Source of the DNA: Strongyloides papillosus
Taxonomy: Eukaryota > Nematoda > Chromadorea > Rhabditida > Strongyloididae
Direction of reading: 5' to 3'
Assembly (NCBI GenBank): GCA_005656395.1
Contig: SRSI01000004.1
Coordinates: 2,046,001 to 2,110,000, forward strand
DNA length: 64,000 bases
The notes under the pieces are model-generated. The model was not told the origin of the DNA and ran no database searches. It saw only the letters and a program-made list of their open reading frames with translations. A program made the position numbers and the translations under genes. Positions within the stretch are counted from its first letter, which is position 1; every line of letters begins with the position of its first letter. Below are positions 34,244 through 44,403 of the stretch, piece by piece.

Positions 34244-35529
34244 TTAGGTTGTGCAATTGAAAATATCGCTTTTTGACAGTCAATTTTAAAATGTTATAAC
34301 TCAGTCAAAAATTAATATTTTTATTTGAAATAGGTACCCTTGGAATCAGCACATTGTTGCCAACGTGATACGAGTTTATTTATGCCATTTGAAAAAAAAA
34401 CTCCGGTCTCTGGAATCCAAAAACTCCTAGACGTCATTTTTCAGGTCATAAGATTTGGTGAATTTCTTCTGCCGCAAATGAAGCTCTAATTCTTTGAATA
34501 AATGATAATCTGTTGGAGACAAGTCTAGTGAATAAGAAGGATGTGGCAAAGTTTCATATCTCAATTCGTTAAGCTTCGGCACCGTGATTTTTGAAACGTG
34601 AGGTTTAACATTATCATGGAGTAATATTGAACCTCTTTTGTTGACCAATGCAGGCTTCAGAACAGATAATTTCTTGCGCATTTTTTCTTTTTCTTTATAG
34701 TATCTGTCTGCAGTCATAGTTACTCTAGGATTTGGATACTTATGATGGATGATTCCATCACAATTTCATCAAATAATTAGGATTACTTTCTTATTTAAAT
34801 GCCTAAGTTTCGGGAAGTTTTTAGGGCTCTCATTTTTGCCCACCCATTGCAATGACCTCTTACAATTGTCAAAAATGATATATTTTCCATCGCACGTTAC
34901 AATTCTTTTTAAAAATGGGTCATTTTTGTTCCTGTGAATCAAAAAATAACAAGTTTACATGCTTCTAAAACATTGGTCGAGAGTATACTCATGGGGTATG
35001 TAAGAATCCATTATTTTTTTCATATTTATGGGTTTTAAGTAGTTGGATACAATTCAAACACTGACATTTAATTCCCCTGTGAGCTCCCGAACAGTTATTC
35101 TTGGATTATGTTCCACCATTCTTTTTATTTTTTCGTTCTTAAGAACATTTATTTCATGAAAACCCTCCTTTCTTTGAAGACTTATATTTCTATTGCGGAA
35201 TTTTTGGAAACAACGATGTATGATTCGTTTGTTAGTGGATCTTTGACCAAATGCTTTATTTATTTTCTTTGAAGTTTTGGTTGCTGCTTGGTCAAGTTTG
35301 AACTCGTACAAGTAAATTGGTCAGAAATCCATTTTTGACATAACTTTTTTTTAGAGTAATAGAAACTTTTTAATAATTGCGAACAAAATGCAAAAATATG
35401 ACAATGATAGTCCTCGATTTGCTCTACAAGATGCTATATATCTTGTAACGATATGTGAATGTATAAGAAAGTTATGATCATTTAAAATTTGATGATCTAA
35501 AAAGCGACATTTCCAATTGAACAACCTAA
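34244..35529 (-). mobile_element. Mariner element, full length but degenerate
   Basis: Inverted ends TTAGGTTGTGCAATTGAAAA and its complement lie 1,286 bp apart with TA on both sides (34242-34243 and 35530-35531). The length and layout are those of a complete mariner. Its transposase is on the minus strand and is broken. Confidence 0.85.
34427..35320 (-). pseudogene. Mariner transposase, broken
   Basis: The 35311-35054 fragment is the N-terminal helix-turn-helix domain (AFGQRSTNKRIIHRCFQKF). The 34717-34427 fragment holds LLHDNVKPH and SLDLSPTDYHLFKEL, the second and third catalytic Asp regions with mariner D34D-type spacing. The section between them, with the first catalytic Asp, is not in a clean frame. 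It is the same family style as the derivative at 23185, whose ends are nearly the same. Confidence 0.75.
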
Positions 35530-35531
35530 TA

Positions 35532-36806
35532 AAATGACTATAGCATATTACATTTAGTCATAAAAGATGAAATAATTATTTGTGTAGTTATGGTTTAGTT
35601 TAAAGATAAGTCATGGATTTAACATTTATTTAATATAGTTATTGTCAAGTGTTTAAGATGATACACTGACATTATCTTACAACCTGGTTGTGAGATAAAC
35701 AGTTTAACAGGATATATATATCAAAAAAAATATTTTAAATTTAAGTTATTTTTAATATTATACCTTTATTCTTTCAATAAATCAATTCCTACCAGAATCA
35801 TATTTTGATAACAAGCTCATTAAAAAACAAATTATGAACCTTACAATGCGAATAAAGATTATTTTATTTGAAACTTCATTCAGTGAGTCAGCTTTCAAAA
35901 GATCAGTTGAAACTGTTTTTAACACTATATTATTAAGTTCGTTTTAGCATATAAAAAAATTATCGCAGTAGATCTAACATAACTAATGCAACCAAAATCT
36001 TTTGAAGTGACTTGTAAACTGGCATATTATGAATACATAACACCAGTTCATTTACTTTTAATACGAAATAGACCATATACACCACTCCAGGTATACAAAA
36101 ATATAATTCTAGAGTAAATTTATATTTACTAGTTGATTTTTGTTTACTGTTTTTTCAATGAATCAACTTTTCTCCTACATAAATACACATTCCTAATGTA
36201 CACACTAAATTTAAAGGTGTACCAAATGATGCATTAGAATATACAACAAAATTAAATACATAAAAATTAAATTTATAAATTACTAGTAAATCTTTTTCAA
36301 ATTTAAAATATTTTACAATTTGAAACAAAAAAATAGGCTTTTTTAGTCAAAAAATTTGTTTTATATGCACTTTTTTCTGTTATAATGTAATATTTGGTTT
36401 ACAATTATGAGCAATATAAAAGATATCACAAAACAAACTGTGAAATTTTTTTGCTTCTATATCATTTAAGTTTCGAGTTTCATCTAATTCGGACTTATTA
36501 TAGAAAGATGTTTTTGGCTCTTGAATATGTAGATATTGATGCGAAACTTAATCAATTTTTCCAATCATATCAAACTCAAATGTTCTATCGACAAAACTAA
36601 TATGAAAAACAATGAAATTTCTACATTCATTTTCTTTAAATAAGTCATATTACTTAAAAGTTAATTTTTCAGCCAATTTATCAATACAATCATCAATTAG
36701 ACTAATTTTTCAATAAATGGAAAATCATCCACATAAATTGCCTTAAACGGTTTTTTATGTTAAAATTTAAATAATTTTATATTTAATTTTGAATATTATG
36801 TTAATA
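35532..36806. other. A+T-rich spacer
   Basis: No supportable feature; the ORF at 36394-36600 lacks any support. Confidence 0.5.
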
Positions 36807-37018
36807 TTAGATTGAGAAATAAATAATGGTCGCAAATTCTTACTATAATTTTCTATTGTAAAAAATTAAATAAATTCATATTAAAACAGTCTTTATGTAT
36901 AAATGTAAGGAAACTTGCCCTGATAATATTTTGCATATTACCTTAATTTATAAATTAATTTTTAAAAAAGTTATGTCCGATTTTAAAAATGTTATCAAAA
37001 AGAGAATTATGGGTAAAA
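36807..37018 (+). repeat. 5' fragment of the mariner family found at 61466
   Basis: It starts TTAGATTGAGAAATAAATAA and follows the sequence of 61466-61678 almost base for base (shared TGTATAAATGTAAGGAAACT and the GAGAATTATGGGTA end). Similarity stops at about 37018, so it is a truncated copy. Confidence 0.75.
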
Positions 37019-37588
37019 AACTCTTTAAGGAGAAGTAATCCAAACTTAACATGGAGGTTCTACCGCATCTTGTAATTATTTTACGATACAATTCAAACTG
37101 AATAACCTTTACTCGACTATAACTGAATACACAAAATTAGTCAATACTGAAAATCAAAACAAATGAAAAGCATTTTTCTATTAATTATTCAAATAGCATA
37201 TTGATCTGCTGTTCTCAAATCAATGAAAAAAGAAACAACAGAGAATATACAATATATGTATTAATTTCTGTATCTAAGGCGATAAAAACTGTAGTTAAAA
37301 CTACATTTTCTTTCACATCTACTCTCTCAATTTCTACCGCCATGTCATTTTCCAACACATCATTATCAAAGCTACAATTTTAAGATACTAAAGTAAGCCT
37401 TAAATTAATTGATACGCTTCATAGGAGAACAGCTTTAGCCGTTAAAATAGAGAAAGAGGAGGTTGATGACCATAAATTTAAAGATTTTGATAAAAGAAGT
37501 TTGAACTAGCACTCTCTCCTTGAGGGGAAGCGTTAAAAAGTGAATATTCTTATATTTAATTTTGCATATTATATTAGTATAAATATTG
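37019..37588. other. Spacer upstream of the second LTR element
   Basis: No supportable gene. Confidence 0.45.
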
Positions 37589-37593
37589 AATAG

Positions 37594-37823
37594 TGTTTCA
37601 TGACACAATCAAATAGTCATGATTGATGGTTTGTCATGAATTTTTCTATCTATAAATACTAACAAAAATACTATCGCACCCTCTCTTAGTCAACTAACAT
37701 TAACCTCCTCATAGCGCAGAGAGGGTGAGTTTTCCTTTTTAAATTATTAACTTATTATTTAGTTTTTTATATCTCCCTTATTTGTGAAAATAAATTATCA
37801 AATTATTCTTTTATTCTGAAACA
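37594..37823 (+). repeat. 5' LTR of element 2
   Basis: 230 bp, TGTTTCA...TGAAACA, a 7-bp inverted terminal pair. It contains TATAAATAC (about 37655) and AATAAA-type words near its end. It differs from the 3' LTR only at GAGAGGG versus GAGAGAG. Confidence 0.95.
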
Positions 37824-40800
37824 TGGCGCCCCCGGAACGTTATCCTTTGGCAGAATTTGGTGACAAAAAGTCTTACTCTAAATTCCTTAATCTGATGACA
37901 TCGCATATGGCCGAAGATGAAAAAGTAAACTGCATTATGGCCAGCATCCCTAAAGAGTGGAAAAATACTTTCTTAAGAAAAATTATCCAGACAGATGAAG
38001 ATGCTAAGTTAACTAGTGATGGTCTTCTTAAATTAGTTGAAGAAGAATGCAAGTGTCAAGTTGAATCTGAACCCGTTGCAGTTAGGGTGAATAAGTTGTT
38101 TACAACTAGATTTCCTTTTAAAGAAAAAAATGCTTGCTCTAAAATTATTGAGGAACTTGAAAATTGCTTATCTGATCTAGTACCTGAATCGTCTAAAGAT
38201 GTTTTTCTTAGCATGTTCTTCATTCAGTTGATTCCATCCCGAATGAAAAAAGAGTTCAAAGATTGCAAGTTACCCTCCAAAGAAGACATCATCAAATTTG
38301 CCAGAGAACAAGACCTCCTCTTCCAACATTCAGCTGTCTTTGGTAAAGATAACGACAAGAGAAAAAATTTTGATGATAAGTCAAATAAATCAACGTCAGA
38401 GAAATTAACTCTTAAATCTGTTGAGACTAAAAATCATCGTAAAACATCAGATACAAAAAATGAATGCAACGTGGCAAATACTAAGCCAACCAAAAATGTA
38501 GAAATAAAATTTCAAAATTTATACTATGATGAAGCTTTAAATGACATTGCATGCACTCAAGCCTTCATTGGAGATTCTCTAATTCCATTCACAATAGGTT
38601 TAGATTCATGTGCAGCTATATCTAGTTTATCTTTATCTGACTTTAACAAACTTCCTGATATAATCAAAAATTCAATTATATGTGACGATCAAGTATACAA
38701 ATTAAAATCTGTTCACAACACTTCTAGTGAAACATTAGGTTTTATAAATACAACTGTATCACTTCCAGATTACGGTTTGTCAGATGCAAAAGTTCAATTA
38801 TTTATTGATCCTCAAGCCTCTATCTCACTACTTTCTTTCTCCTTCCTTAAGAACTATAACATTAATCCATTGTCTAAATCAGAAATTAAAGTTAAGTCTG
38901 AGGAACATGAGTTTATGGGTATAATTTTTGGTCAAGAGTGCTTAAAAACAAAAGAATTTCTTCAAGAAGTTGATTCAAAAATCTTAACAGACAAAGATTT
39001 TGAACCTGGTAATAAGATTTCTGTTTCATTTTCAGTTGAAGATTCATTTCAATTTAAACGATATCCTTGTATCCCTGTCTCCAAAGAATGCAAAGTACAA
39101 TTAGAAACATCTTTAAACGACCAAGTTTCCAAAAATTGGCTTAGAAAAATAAACTCAAATGAAATCGTCGAAGGATGGAATCAGTGCGTTGTTGTTGAAT
39201 ACCCTGATAAACTCCCACGAATATGTTTTTCTTGTATCAATCTCAATAAACACATTGATCTCCCAGAAATGCCAGATCTTCCAAATATTAAAAAGATACT
39301 CTTTGAATCCAATACTGATGTATACTCCTGTTGGGACATAAATTCTGCATTTTCTCGCATATCTCTTGATCCTGATTGTAGAAAATTTTGCAATATTCTA
39401 ACGCCCATCGGTTTATACCAAAGTAATGTTCTAGTATTTGGATTAAAATCAGCTCCGGCTATCTATTATAGCTCCATGATGAAAATTCTTGAAGGCCTTG
39501 AAAAATATCTGATTGTATATTTAGATGATATTTTAAATATTGCTCCATCAAATATTCACGAGGATATAAATATTCAACTTTTGTCAAGACTTCGTAAATT
39601 CAATTTCAAACTTTCACTTAACAAATGCTGTGTATCAGTTAGTAAACTTAAATTTATCGGATTTGAAATTGAAGTTGGTAGAGGTATTCATATTGACAAA
39701 ATGAGAATGGATGCTTTGCTGGAAATTAAAACTCCAGATACAGGCAAAGAGTTAAAGAGCATCTTAGCTAAATTTCAGTTTTGCTCAGATTTTATTCCAA
39801 ATTACTCAGTAATGTTAGATGATTTACACGACTATGTTAACTGCAAAAACTTAATAAGAGAACTCATTCATGATAAATTTCAATCTCTTCTTAAATGTGT
39901 TGCTAAAGCTATATGTCTTTTTCCTATTCCAAAAGATATTATGAACTTAGAAATTTTTGTTGATTGCTCAAAAAAAGCCATATCAAATATAATGTTTTGC
40001 GTATCTAAAAGCAAAAAATATCCTATCCACGTAGGTGGACGTCTCTTGAAAAAACATGAAAGAAATTATAATGATGGCATCAAATGTCTTCTCTCAGCTC
40101 AAGAAACTTTAAAGCAAAATCAATATTTATGTTCAGCATTTCAAACAAAAATATTCTCTAAAATCAAACATATCCATAATCTTACTGATTTAGCACCCGC
40201 AGTCATTAAAAACACGTTTCAGAGAATCATTCTCAAAGTACTTCCCTTTGACGTATCTTTTCATCACATTGATACTTCCAAAAACTTAGTATCTCTTATG
40301 GCTAACTCAGATTTTCAAGAGAAGAAATCTCAAGCGTTAATGTGCAATGTTTCCATTAATGCTCCTCTTTCCTATCTTGGTTTAGATCAATCATTGGTAA
40401 AAGAAAGTTATAGTACAGATAAAGATGCAAGTTTACTTCATAAAATCTTCACCAAACAAGATGACCAACACCTGGTTAAATGTTTAGATCCTATATTACG
40501 TAAGCATATATCTTCATTACACATTGATAATGAGCTTATATATCTCGATGGTAGACTTTATATCCCTAAAAATCTCATTCCAAACATTGTTACTAAACTT
40601 CATTCTAAGCATGCTTCAACAGATTCAATGGTAAAATTAGCTAAAAAATTCTACATATTTAATAGCCTATATTCTCGATTAAAAAATGTTTACGATTCTT
40701 GTGAACTGTGCATATTAAATAGACGCAACAGAAATCAAATTGTCAATAGTTGGCCCGATACTACCCAATCTCATGAGAGATTTCATTCGGATATCGGCGA

Positions 40801-41878
40801 ATTTCATAAAAAGAAATTTCTGGTTGTTATTGATGTCTTTTCACAATTTATCATATTAAGGAAATTAAAATCACTTCACTCTCAAGAATTGATAGGTCGT
40901 TTGGAAGAAATATTTGCTGATTTTGGAAAACCAAAAATCTTCGTTAGTGATAATGCGACGGTATTTGCATCTCAGGTCACAGTAGAAGCTTTGAAAAATT
41001 GGGGTATATATCAGTCGTTTAGTGTTCCAATGGCTTCAACTTCAAACGAAAGTGCTGAAAAGGCTGTTGGTTTAGTCAAAGACTACCTTAAAAAATTTCT
41101 TTCTACATCAAAAAATTTTGATTCAGCTCTTAAGTCTTCACAATTAGCGTTGAACGAAAGAATAATCAGAGATAATAAGAGTCCTTTTGAACTATTTTTC
41201 TCTATAACAACAACTATAGATGACATCATTTCAGCTTACGAATTTGAATCCATACCTTTAGATCTTGATTGTACGTTTAAGAAGGATAAAAATACATATA
41301 CATGGTTTCATGGTAAAGTCACTGAACAAATTCACAATAATATTTTTAAAATCTTCCATGATGATAGATATTATGTTAGGAAATCTGATTATATTAATTT
41401 TCTGTCTAAGGGGAAAGTGGTACCATTTAAAGATGCTTTAAAAGACATGAAGCCAGAAAATAACATGAATCAGAGTCCCCCAAAAATGCATGTCGAGGAA
41501 CTATCAGATTTCACGCTTAATGACAATTTCTCCAATACAATGGATAGTCCTTATTTGTATAAATTATTATACTCTGATAAAGATCAGATAGACAATTTAG
41601 AAAATAGCATAACTCAACTACCAAATCTAGATGCCACACAAGATGATAATCTTTTTCAAAATCTATCACCGGCAGATTTGTCTATAGATAAAGTTAATAT
41701 GAATCCTGTAGATTTACCTCCTTTAACTTCTTTAGATTCTTCAAATTTAGTTTCATCTTTATCAAACATCAATAATGTACCTTCTTACGTCAAATTAGAC
41801 TCTCAGTTATCGGTTGAACAATATATTAAAGAAAACGACATCTCTGTTATTTGTTCTACAGATGGTAGCTGTGAATAG
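37823..41878 (+). CDS. pol: Gag-Pol of element 2 (protease, RT, tether, integrase, start of RNase H), truncated by a hAT insertion
   Basis: 1,351 residues. The ATG sits on the LTR/primer-site junction and gives MAPPERYP. Residues 1-200 are a helical Gag with no zinc knuckle. The protease-like segment has FTIGLDSCAAISS (about 255-268), so DSC replaces the usual DTG/DSG. RT runs about 400-690 with YLDD at 566-569. Residues about 709-840 align with a Ty3-type RNase H but keep only the first Asp (IFVDCSKK); the Glu and later Asp positions are replaced. Integrase has an H-H...CELC finger (about 930-965) and D990, D1043, E1079 (D-35-E). The frame then runs through a linker to CSTDGSCE, the first strand of a second RNase H, and stops at TAG 41876-41878. 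Those three bases are the first bases of the hAT element, so the stop is insertional. Confidence 0.92.
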   Translation: MAPPERYPLAEFGDKKSYSKFLNLMTSHMAEDEKVNCIMASIPKEWKNTFLRKIIQTDEDAKLTSDGLLKLVEEECKCQVESEPVAVRVNKLFTTRFPFKEKNACSKIIEELENCLSDLVPESSKDVFLSMFFIQLIPSRMKKEFKDCKLPSKEDIIKFAREQDLLFQHSAVFGKDNDKRKNFDDKSNKSTSEKLTLKSVETKNHRKTSDTKNECNVANTKPTKNVEIKFQNLYYDEALNDIACTQAFIGDSLIPFTIGLDSCAAISSLSLSDFNKLPDIIKNSIICDDQVYKLKSVHNTSSETLGFINTTVSLPDYGLSDAKVQLFIDPQASISLLSFSFLKNYNINPLSKSEIKVKSEEHEFMGIIFGQECLKTKEFLQEVDSKILTDKDFEPGNKISVSFSVEDSFQFKRYPCIPVSKECKVQLETSLNDQVSKNWLRKINSNEIVEGWNQCVVVEYPDKLPRICFSCINLNKHIDLPEMPDLPNIKKILFESNTDVYSCWDINSAFSRISLDPDCRKFCNILTPIGLYQSNVLVFGLKSAPAIYYSSMMKILEGLEKYLIVYLDDILNIAPSNIHEDINIQLLSRLRKFNFKLSLNKCCVSVSKLKFIGFEIEVGRGIHIDKMRMDALLEIKTPDTGKELKSILAKFQFCSDFIPNYSVMLDDLHDYVNCKNLIRELIHDKFQSLLKCVAKAICLFPIPKDIMNLEIFVDCSKKAISNIMFCVSKSKKYPIHVGGRLLKKHERNYNDGIKCLLSAQETLKQNQYLCSAFQTKIFSKIKHIHNLTDLAPAVIKNTFQRIILKVLPFDVSFHHIDTSKNLVSLMANSDFQEKKSQALMCNVSINAPLSYLGLDQSLVKESYSTDKDASLLHKIFTKQDDQHLVKCLDPILRKHISSLHIDNELIYLDGRLYIPKNLIPNIVTKLHSKHASTDSMVKLAKKFYIFNSLYSRLKNVYDSCELCILNRRNRNQIVNSWPDTTQSHERFHSDIGEFHKKKFLVVIDVFSQFIILRKLKSLHSQELIGRLEEIFADFGKPKIFVSDNATVFASQVTVEALKNWGIYQSFSVPMASTSNESAEKAVGLVKDYLKKFLSTSKNFDSALKSSQLALNERIIRDNKSPFELFFSITTTIDDIISAYEFESIPLDLDCTFKKDKNTYTWFHGKVTEQIHNNIFKIFHDDRYYVRKSDYINFLSKGKVVPFKDALKDMKPENNMNQSPPKMHVEELSDFTLNDNFSNTMDSPYLYKLLYSDKDQIDNLENSITQLPNLDATQDDNLFQNLSPADLSIDKVNMNPVDLPPLTSLDSSNLVSSLSNINNVPSYVKLDSQLSVEQYIKENDISVICSTDGSCE
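37824..37835 (+). promoter_or_regulatory. Primer binding site, overlapping the start codon
   Basis: TGGCGCCCCCGG follows the LTR with no gap and is shared with the element at 51634 before the two sequences diverge. It would pair with a tRNA 3' end of the form CCGGGGGCGCCA. The A closing the LTR and the TG opening this site make the ATG of the gag-pol frame. Confidence 0.75.
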
Positions 41879-42459
41879 ACATGGGATCCGACCCTGGTCG
41901 ACCCTTGAAAATGGGTCGACCCCTGACCAATTTTTAAGGGTCGACCCCAAATTTTAGGGTCGATGCAAGATTACAAAAATTTTAGGGTCGGTTTTATATT
42001 ATTCACTGACAACTTTGGAAAATTAATCTGTTAGTGAAATAATAATTATCTCTACCATATTAAAAATATTAGTTCTGAAATTAATATTAGCCATTTTTGG
42101 AGTTCAGTAAAGTTATCAGCACCTAATTTACATGGTCAATTATCAAAAATTAAGAATAATAAAGTCAACTAACATCAAATCTGAGAGTTCAACACTATTA
42201 TATATTAGAAATTGTCGACGAACTAATTTAACTACTATGAATTTGAACAATTTATTAGTTTTAAGGGGTCATTTATAATTTATATATTGTAATATTTTTA
42301 TATAGAAAATTTTCTTTAATTATAATAAAATTATGTTTTTTACAGGGGTATATGTTACTAGTTTAACGGGTCGTTTTGGGTCGACCCGGGTCGATTTTAA
42401 AAAGCGACCCTAAACCGACCGACCCCGGGTCGAAAAATTTACCGACCCGCCCATGTCTA
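41876..42459 (+). mobile_element. Non-autonomous hAT-like element inside element 2
   Basis: 584 bp with inverted ends TAGACATGGG...CCCATGTCTA and an 8-bp target duplication GCTGTGAA (41868-41875 and 42460-42467). Eight-bp duplications are characteristic of hAT transposons. Subterminal regions are packed with GGGTCGACCC-like words, giving local palindromes and much higher G+C. It has no ORF. Confidence 0.88.
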
Positions 42460-42467
42460 GCTGTGAA

Positions 42468-42914
42468 TCGGGAAGAGGGCTTGCTTATTAAATAAAATAT
42501 CCAAAAGGGGAAATAGAGAAATCATTTAGAGCAGGGAATAACAGTTCTGCTCAATATCTCGAGATTACAGCTTTACATCAATGCTTAGTTGAATTATCTG
42601 AGTTAAATAATAAAAATGTATTTCCATCTTCTTCTAAGATACTTATTATTACTGACTCTGATTATGGTGCTCGTGCTTTATCAACAGATCTTAAAAAATG
42701 GTTATCGTGTGGTTTTCAAAAAACAGATGGCAAAAAACTTACTCATGAAAATATAATTAAAAGTTCTTGGGAACTTATTGTTAATTTAGATTCTACTATC
42801 ATTATTGGTAAAGTTCCCGGGCATAAAGGCATAATCCTAAATGAGAAAGTGGATACTATGGCAAGAAGGGCAGCTGTTCGCCCAGTTAAGCAAGCAGTAT
42901 CCTTTAATTTTTGA
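42468..42914 (+). pseudogene. Terminal RNase H of element 2, severed from gag-pol
   Basis: This continues the frame that stops at the hAT element. After an internal TAA (42489-42491) the sequence carries YLEITALHQC (Glu), LIITDSDYGARAL (Asp) and PGHKGIILNEKVDTMARRA (His and final Asp). With the first Asp in CSTDGSC before the insertion, all four DEDD-type acidic positions and the loop His of a type I RNase H are present. The frame ends at TGA 42912-42914, 66 bp before the LTR. Apart from the hAT insertion and the TAA it looks undamaged, so this domain was probably functional until recently. Confidence 0.82.
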
Positions 42915-42969
42915 ACAAGTTTTATTGGTATTTGGCTTAGGTTTTGAATCTCATGCTCTTCACCGAATC

Positions 42970-42980
42970 CAAAAAGGGGA
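42970..42980 (+). promoter_or_regulatory. Polypurine tract of element 2
   Basis: AAAAAGGGGA directly precedes the TGTTTCA start of the 3' LTR. Confidence 0.8.
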
Positions 42981-43210
42981 TGTTTCATGACACAATCAAA
43001 TAGTCATGATTGATGGTTTGTCATGAATTTTTCTATCTATAAATACTAACAAAAATACTATCGCACCCTCTCTTAGTCAACTAACATTAACCTCCTCATA
43101 GCGCAGAGAGAGTGAGTTTTCCTTTTTAAATTATTAACTTATTATTTAGTTTTTTATATCTCCCTTATTTGTGAAAATAAATTATCAAATTATTCTTTTA
43201 TTCTGAAACA
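42981..43210 (+). repeat. 3' LTR of element 2
   Basis: 230 bp, identical to the 5' LTR except one base, and followed by the AATAG target duplication. Confidence 0.95.
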
Positions 43211-43449
43211 AATAGGTTGCTGGATAAAACAACTTTCTCTCTTATATCTCTTACATCTCTCCTTTGGCATCTTCAATAGGAGGCAATTTAAGAACACTTT
43301 AATGAGAAGTGTTTCGAACTCGAAAAAATTAAACTTTTACATTTTATCTATTTTGAAGTGTGGAAAATAACATTTTAAAATCAATTAATTAAATATTTTT
43401 ATATTATAAGTTAAATTTTTTTATTCTACACACAAAAAATAAAAAGGAC

Positions 43450-44403
43450 ACACACACAAAAAAAAATGGGACACACATTTGCGTAAAATGTAATAAATTT
43501 GTCCCACCTAATAAAATTTGAATTTCCTTGATTTGCGATAATTTTAACGCAATTATTTTGTACAAAAAATTAAGGTAATAATTAAAATTAGTTTTTATTT
43601 TATATTTTATTGTTTTTATTTTAAAACTTAAGTTATTTTTTACAATACATTTTAAAATACAATATTAGAATTTAACTTATTATAAGATTAAAAAGTGCTT
43701 TTATAAAGAGTATTTATCGACATATGATAGTATTTTTTAGATATTCTTTAATAGTTTGAATAACTATAAATAAGTTTTTATAAAAAGTTATATTCATCTG
43801 ATGACTCAACTTTTTTATACTGTTTTCCAAGATCATGTTTAAAGGTCAAACTGTTTAAAAGTTTTAAAACATTATACGTTTTGTTCATAGTAAAAAAATT
43901 TTTTAAATATTTTAATTTAAATAAGAAAAATAGCAAGTTCTAAGATAATATTTTCAAGAAACATTACTTTGTATGGTTAGATAATTATTACTCTTTCTTA
44001 TTGTTGTTGTAGAAATTCTAATTTTTTAAATTTACTGGTGTTAACGGGTTGTTTAAAAGAATGATTTTTGTTAAAACGTTAACAACTTTACATGAAATTG
44101 ACTTCTGATAACTCACTTCATAATATATTATAAAAATAAATTAGATTCTAAAATAGGTGTAATATTTTTAAAATTTCTAAGATTAAATAAATGTTTTATT
44201 ACTTCAAAATATTAAAAGTATATATTTTTGTAAAAAAACGACCAAATTTATGCGAAAATCTAACATTTTGCATCATTTAAAACATTTTTGTTGTCGCCTG
44301 ATATTTTTAAAATTTGAATAAATTTTGAAATTTCAAAGTGGTGGGACATTTTATTGCATTTTATGTAATAATGTCAAAATTTGTTCCATTTTTTTTTGTG
44401 TGC
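43450..44403. repeat. ~950-bp foldback repeat, copy 1
   Basis: It begins CACACACAAAAAAAAATGGG and ends CCATTTTTTTTTGTGTG. The inner ends carry GTCCCACCTAATAAAATTTG and its inverted counterpart GTGGTGGGAC. It is immediately followed head to tail by a second, diverged copy. No coding capacity. Confidence 0.7.

Larger units (their letters stand above)
37594..43210 (+). mobile_element. LTR retrotransposon with C-terminal RNase H (element 2), near-intact
   Basis: 5,617 bp between two 230-bp LTRs, flanked by the perfect 5-bp target duplication AATAG (37589-37593 and 43211-43215). The LTRs differ at one base, so insertion was recent. Order: LTR, primer site, one long gag-pol frame (Gag, protease, RT, degenerate RNase H, integrase, second RNase H), polypurine tract, LTR. 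A 584-bp hAT-like element splits the terminal RNase H. A second nonsense codon lies at 42489-42491. RT and integrase are gypsy-like. The element at 51634 shares the same design. Confidence 0.93.

Noticed and set aside
42743..42988. Minus-strand ORF over the terminal RNase H of element 2
   Set aside because: Opposite-strand shadow of a frame with clear RNase H motifs.
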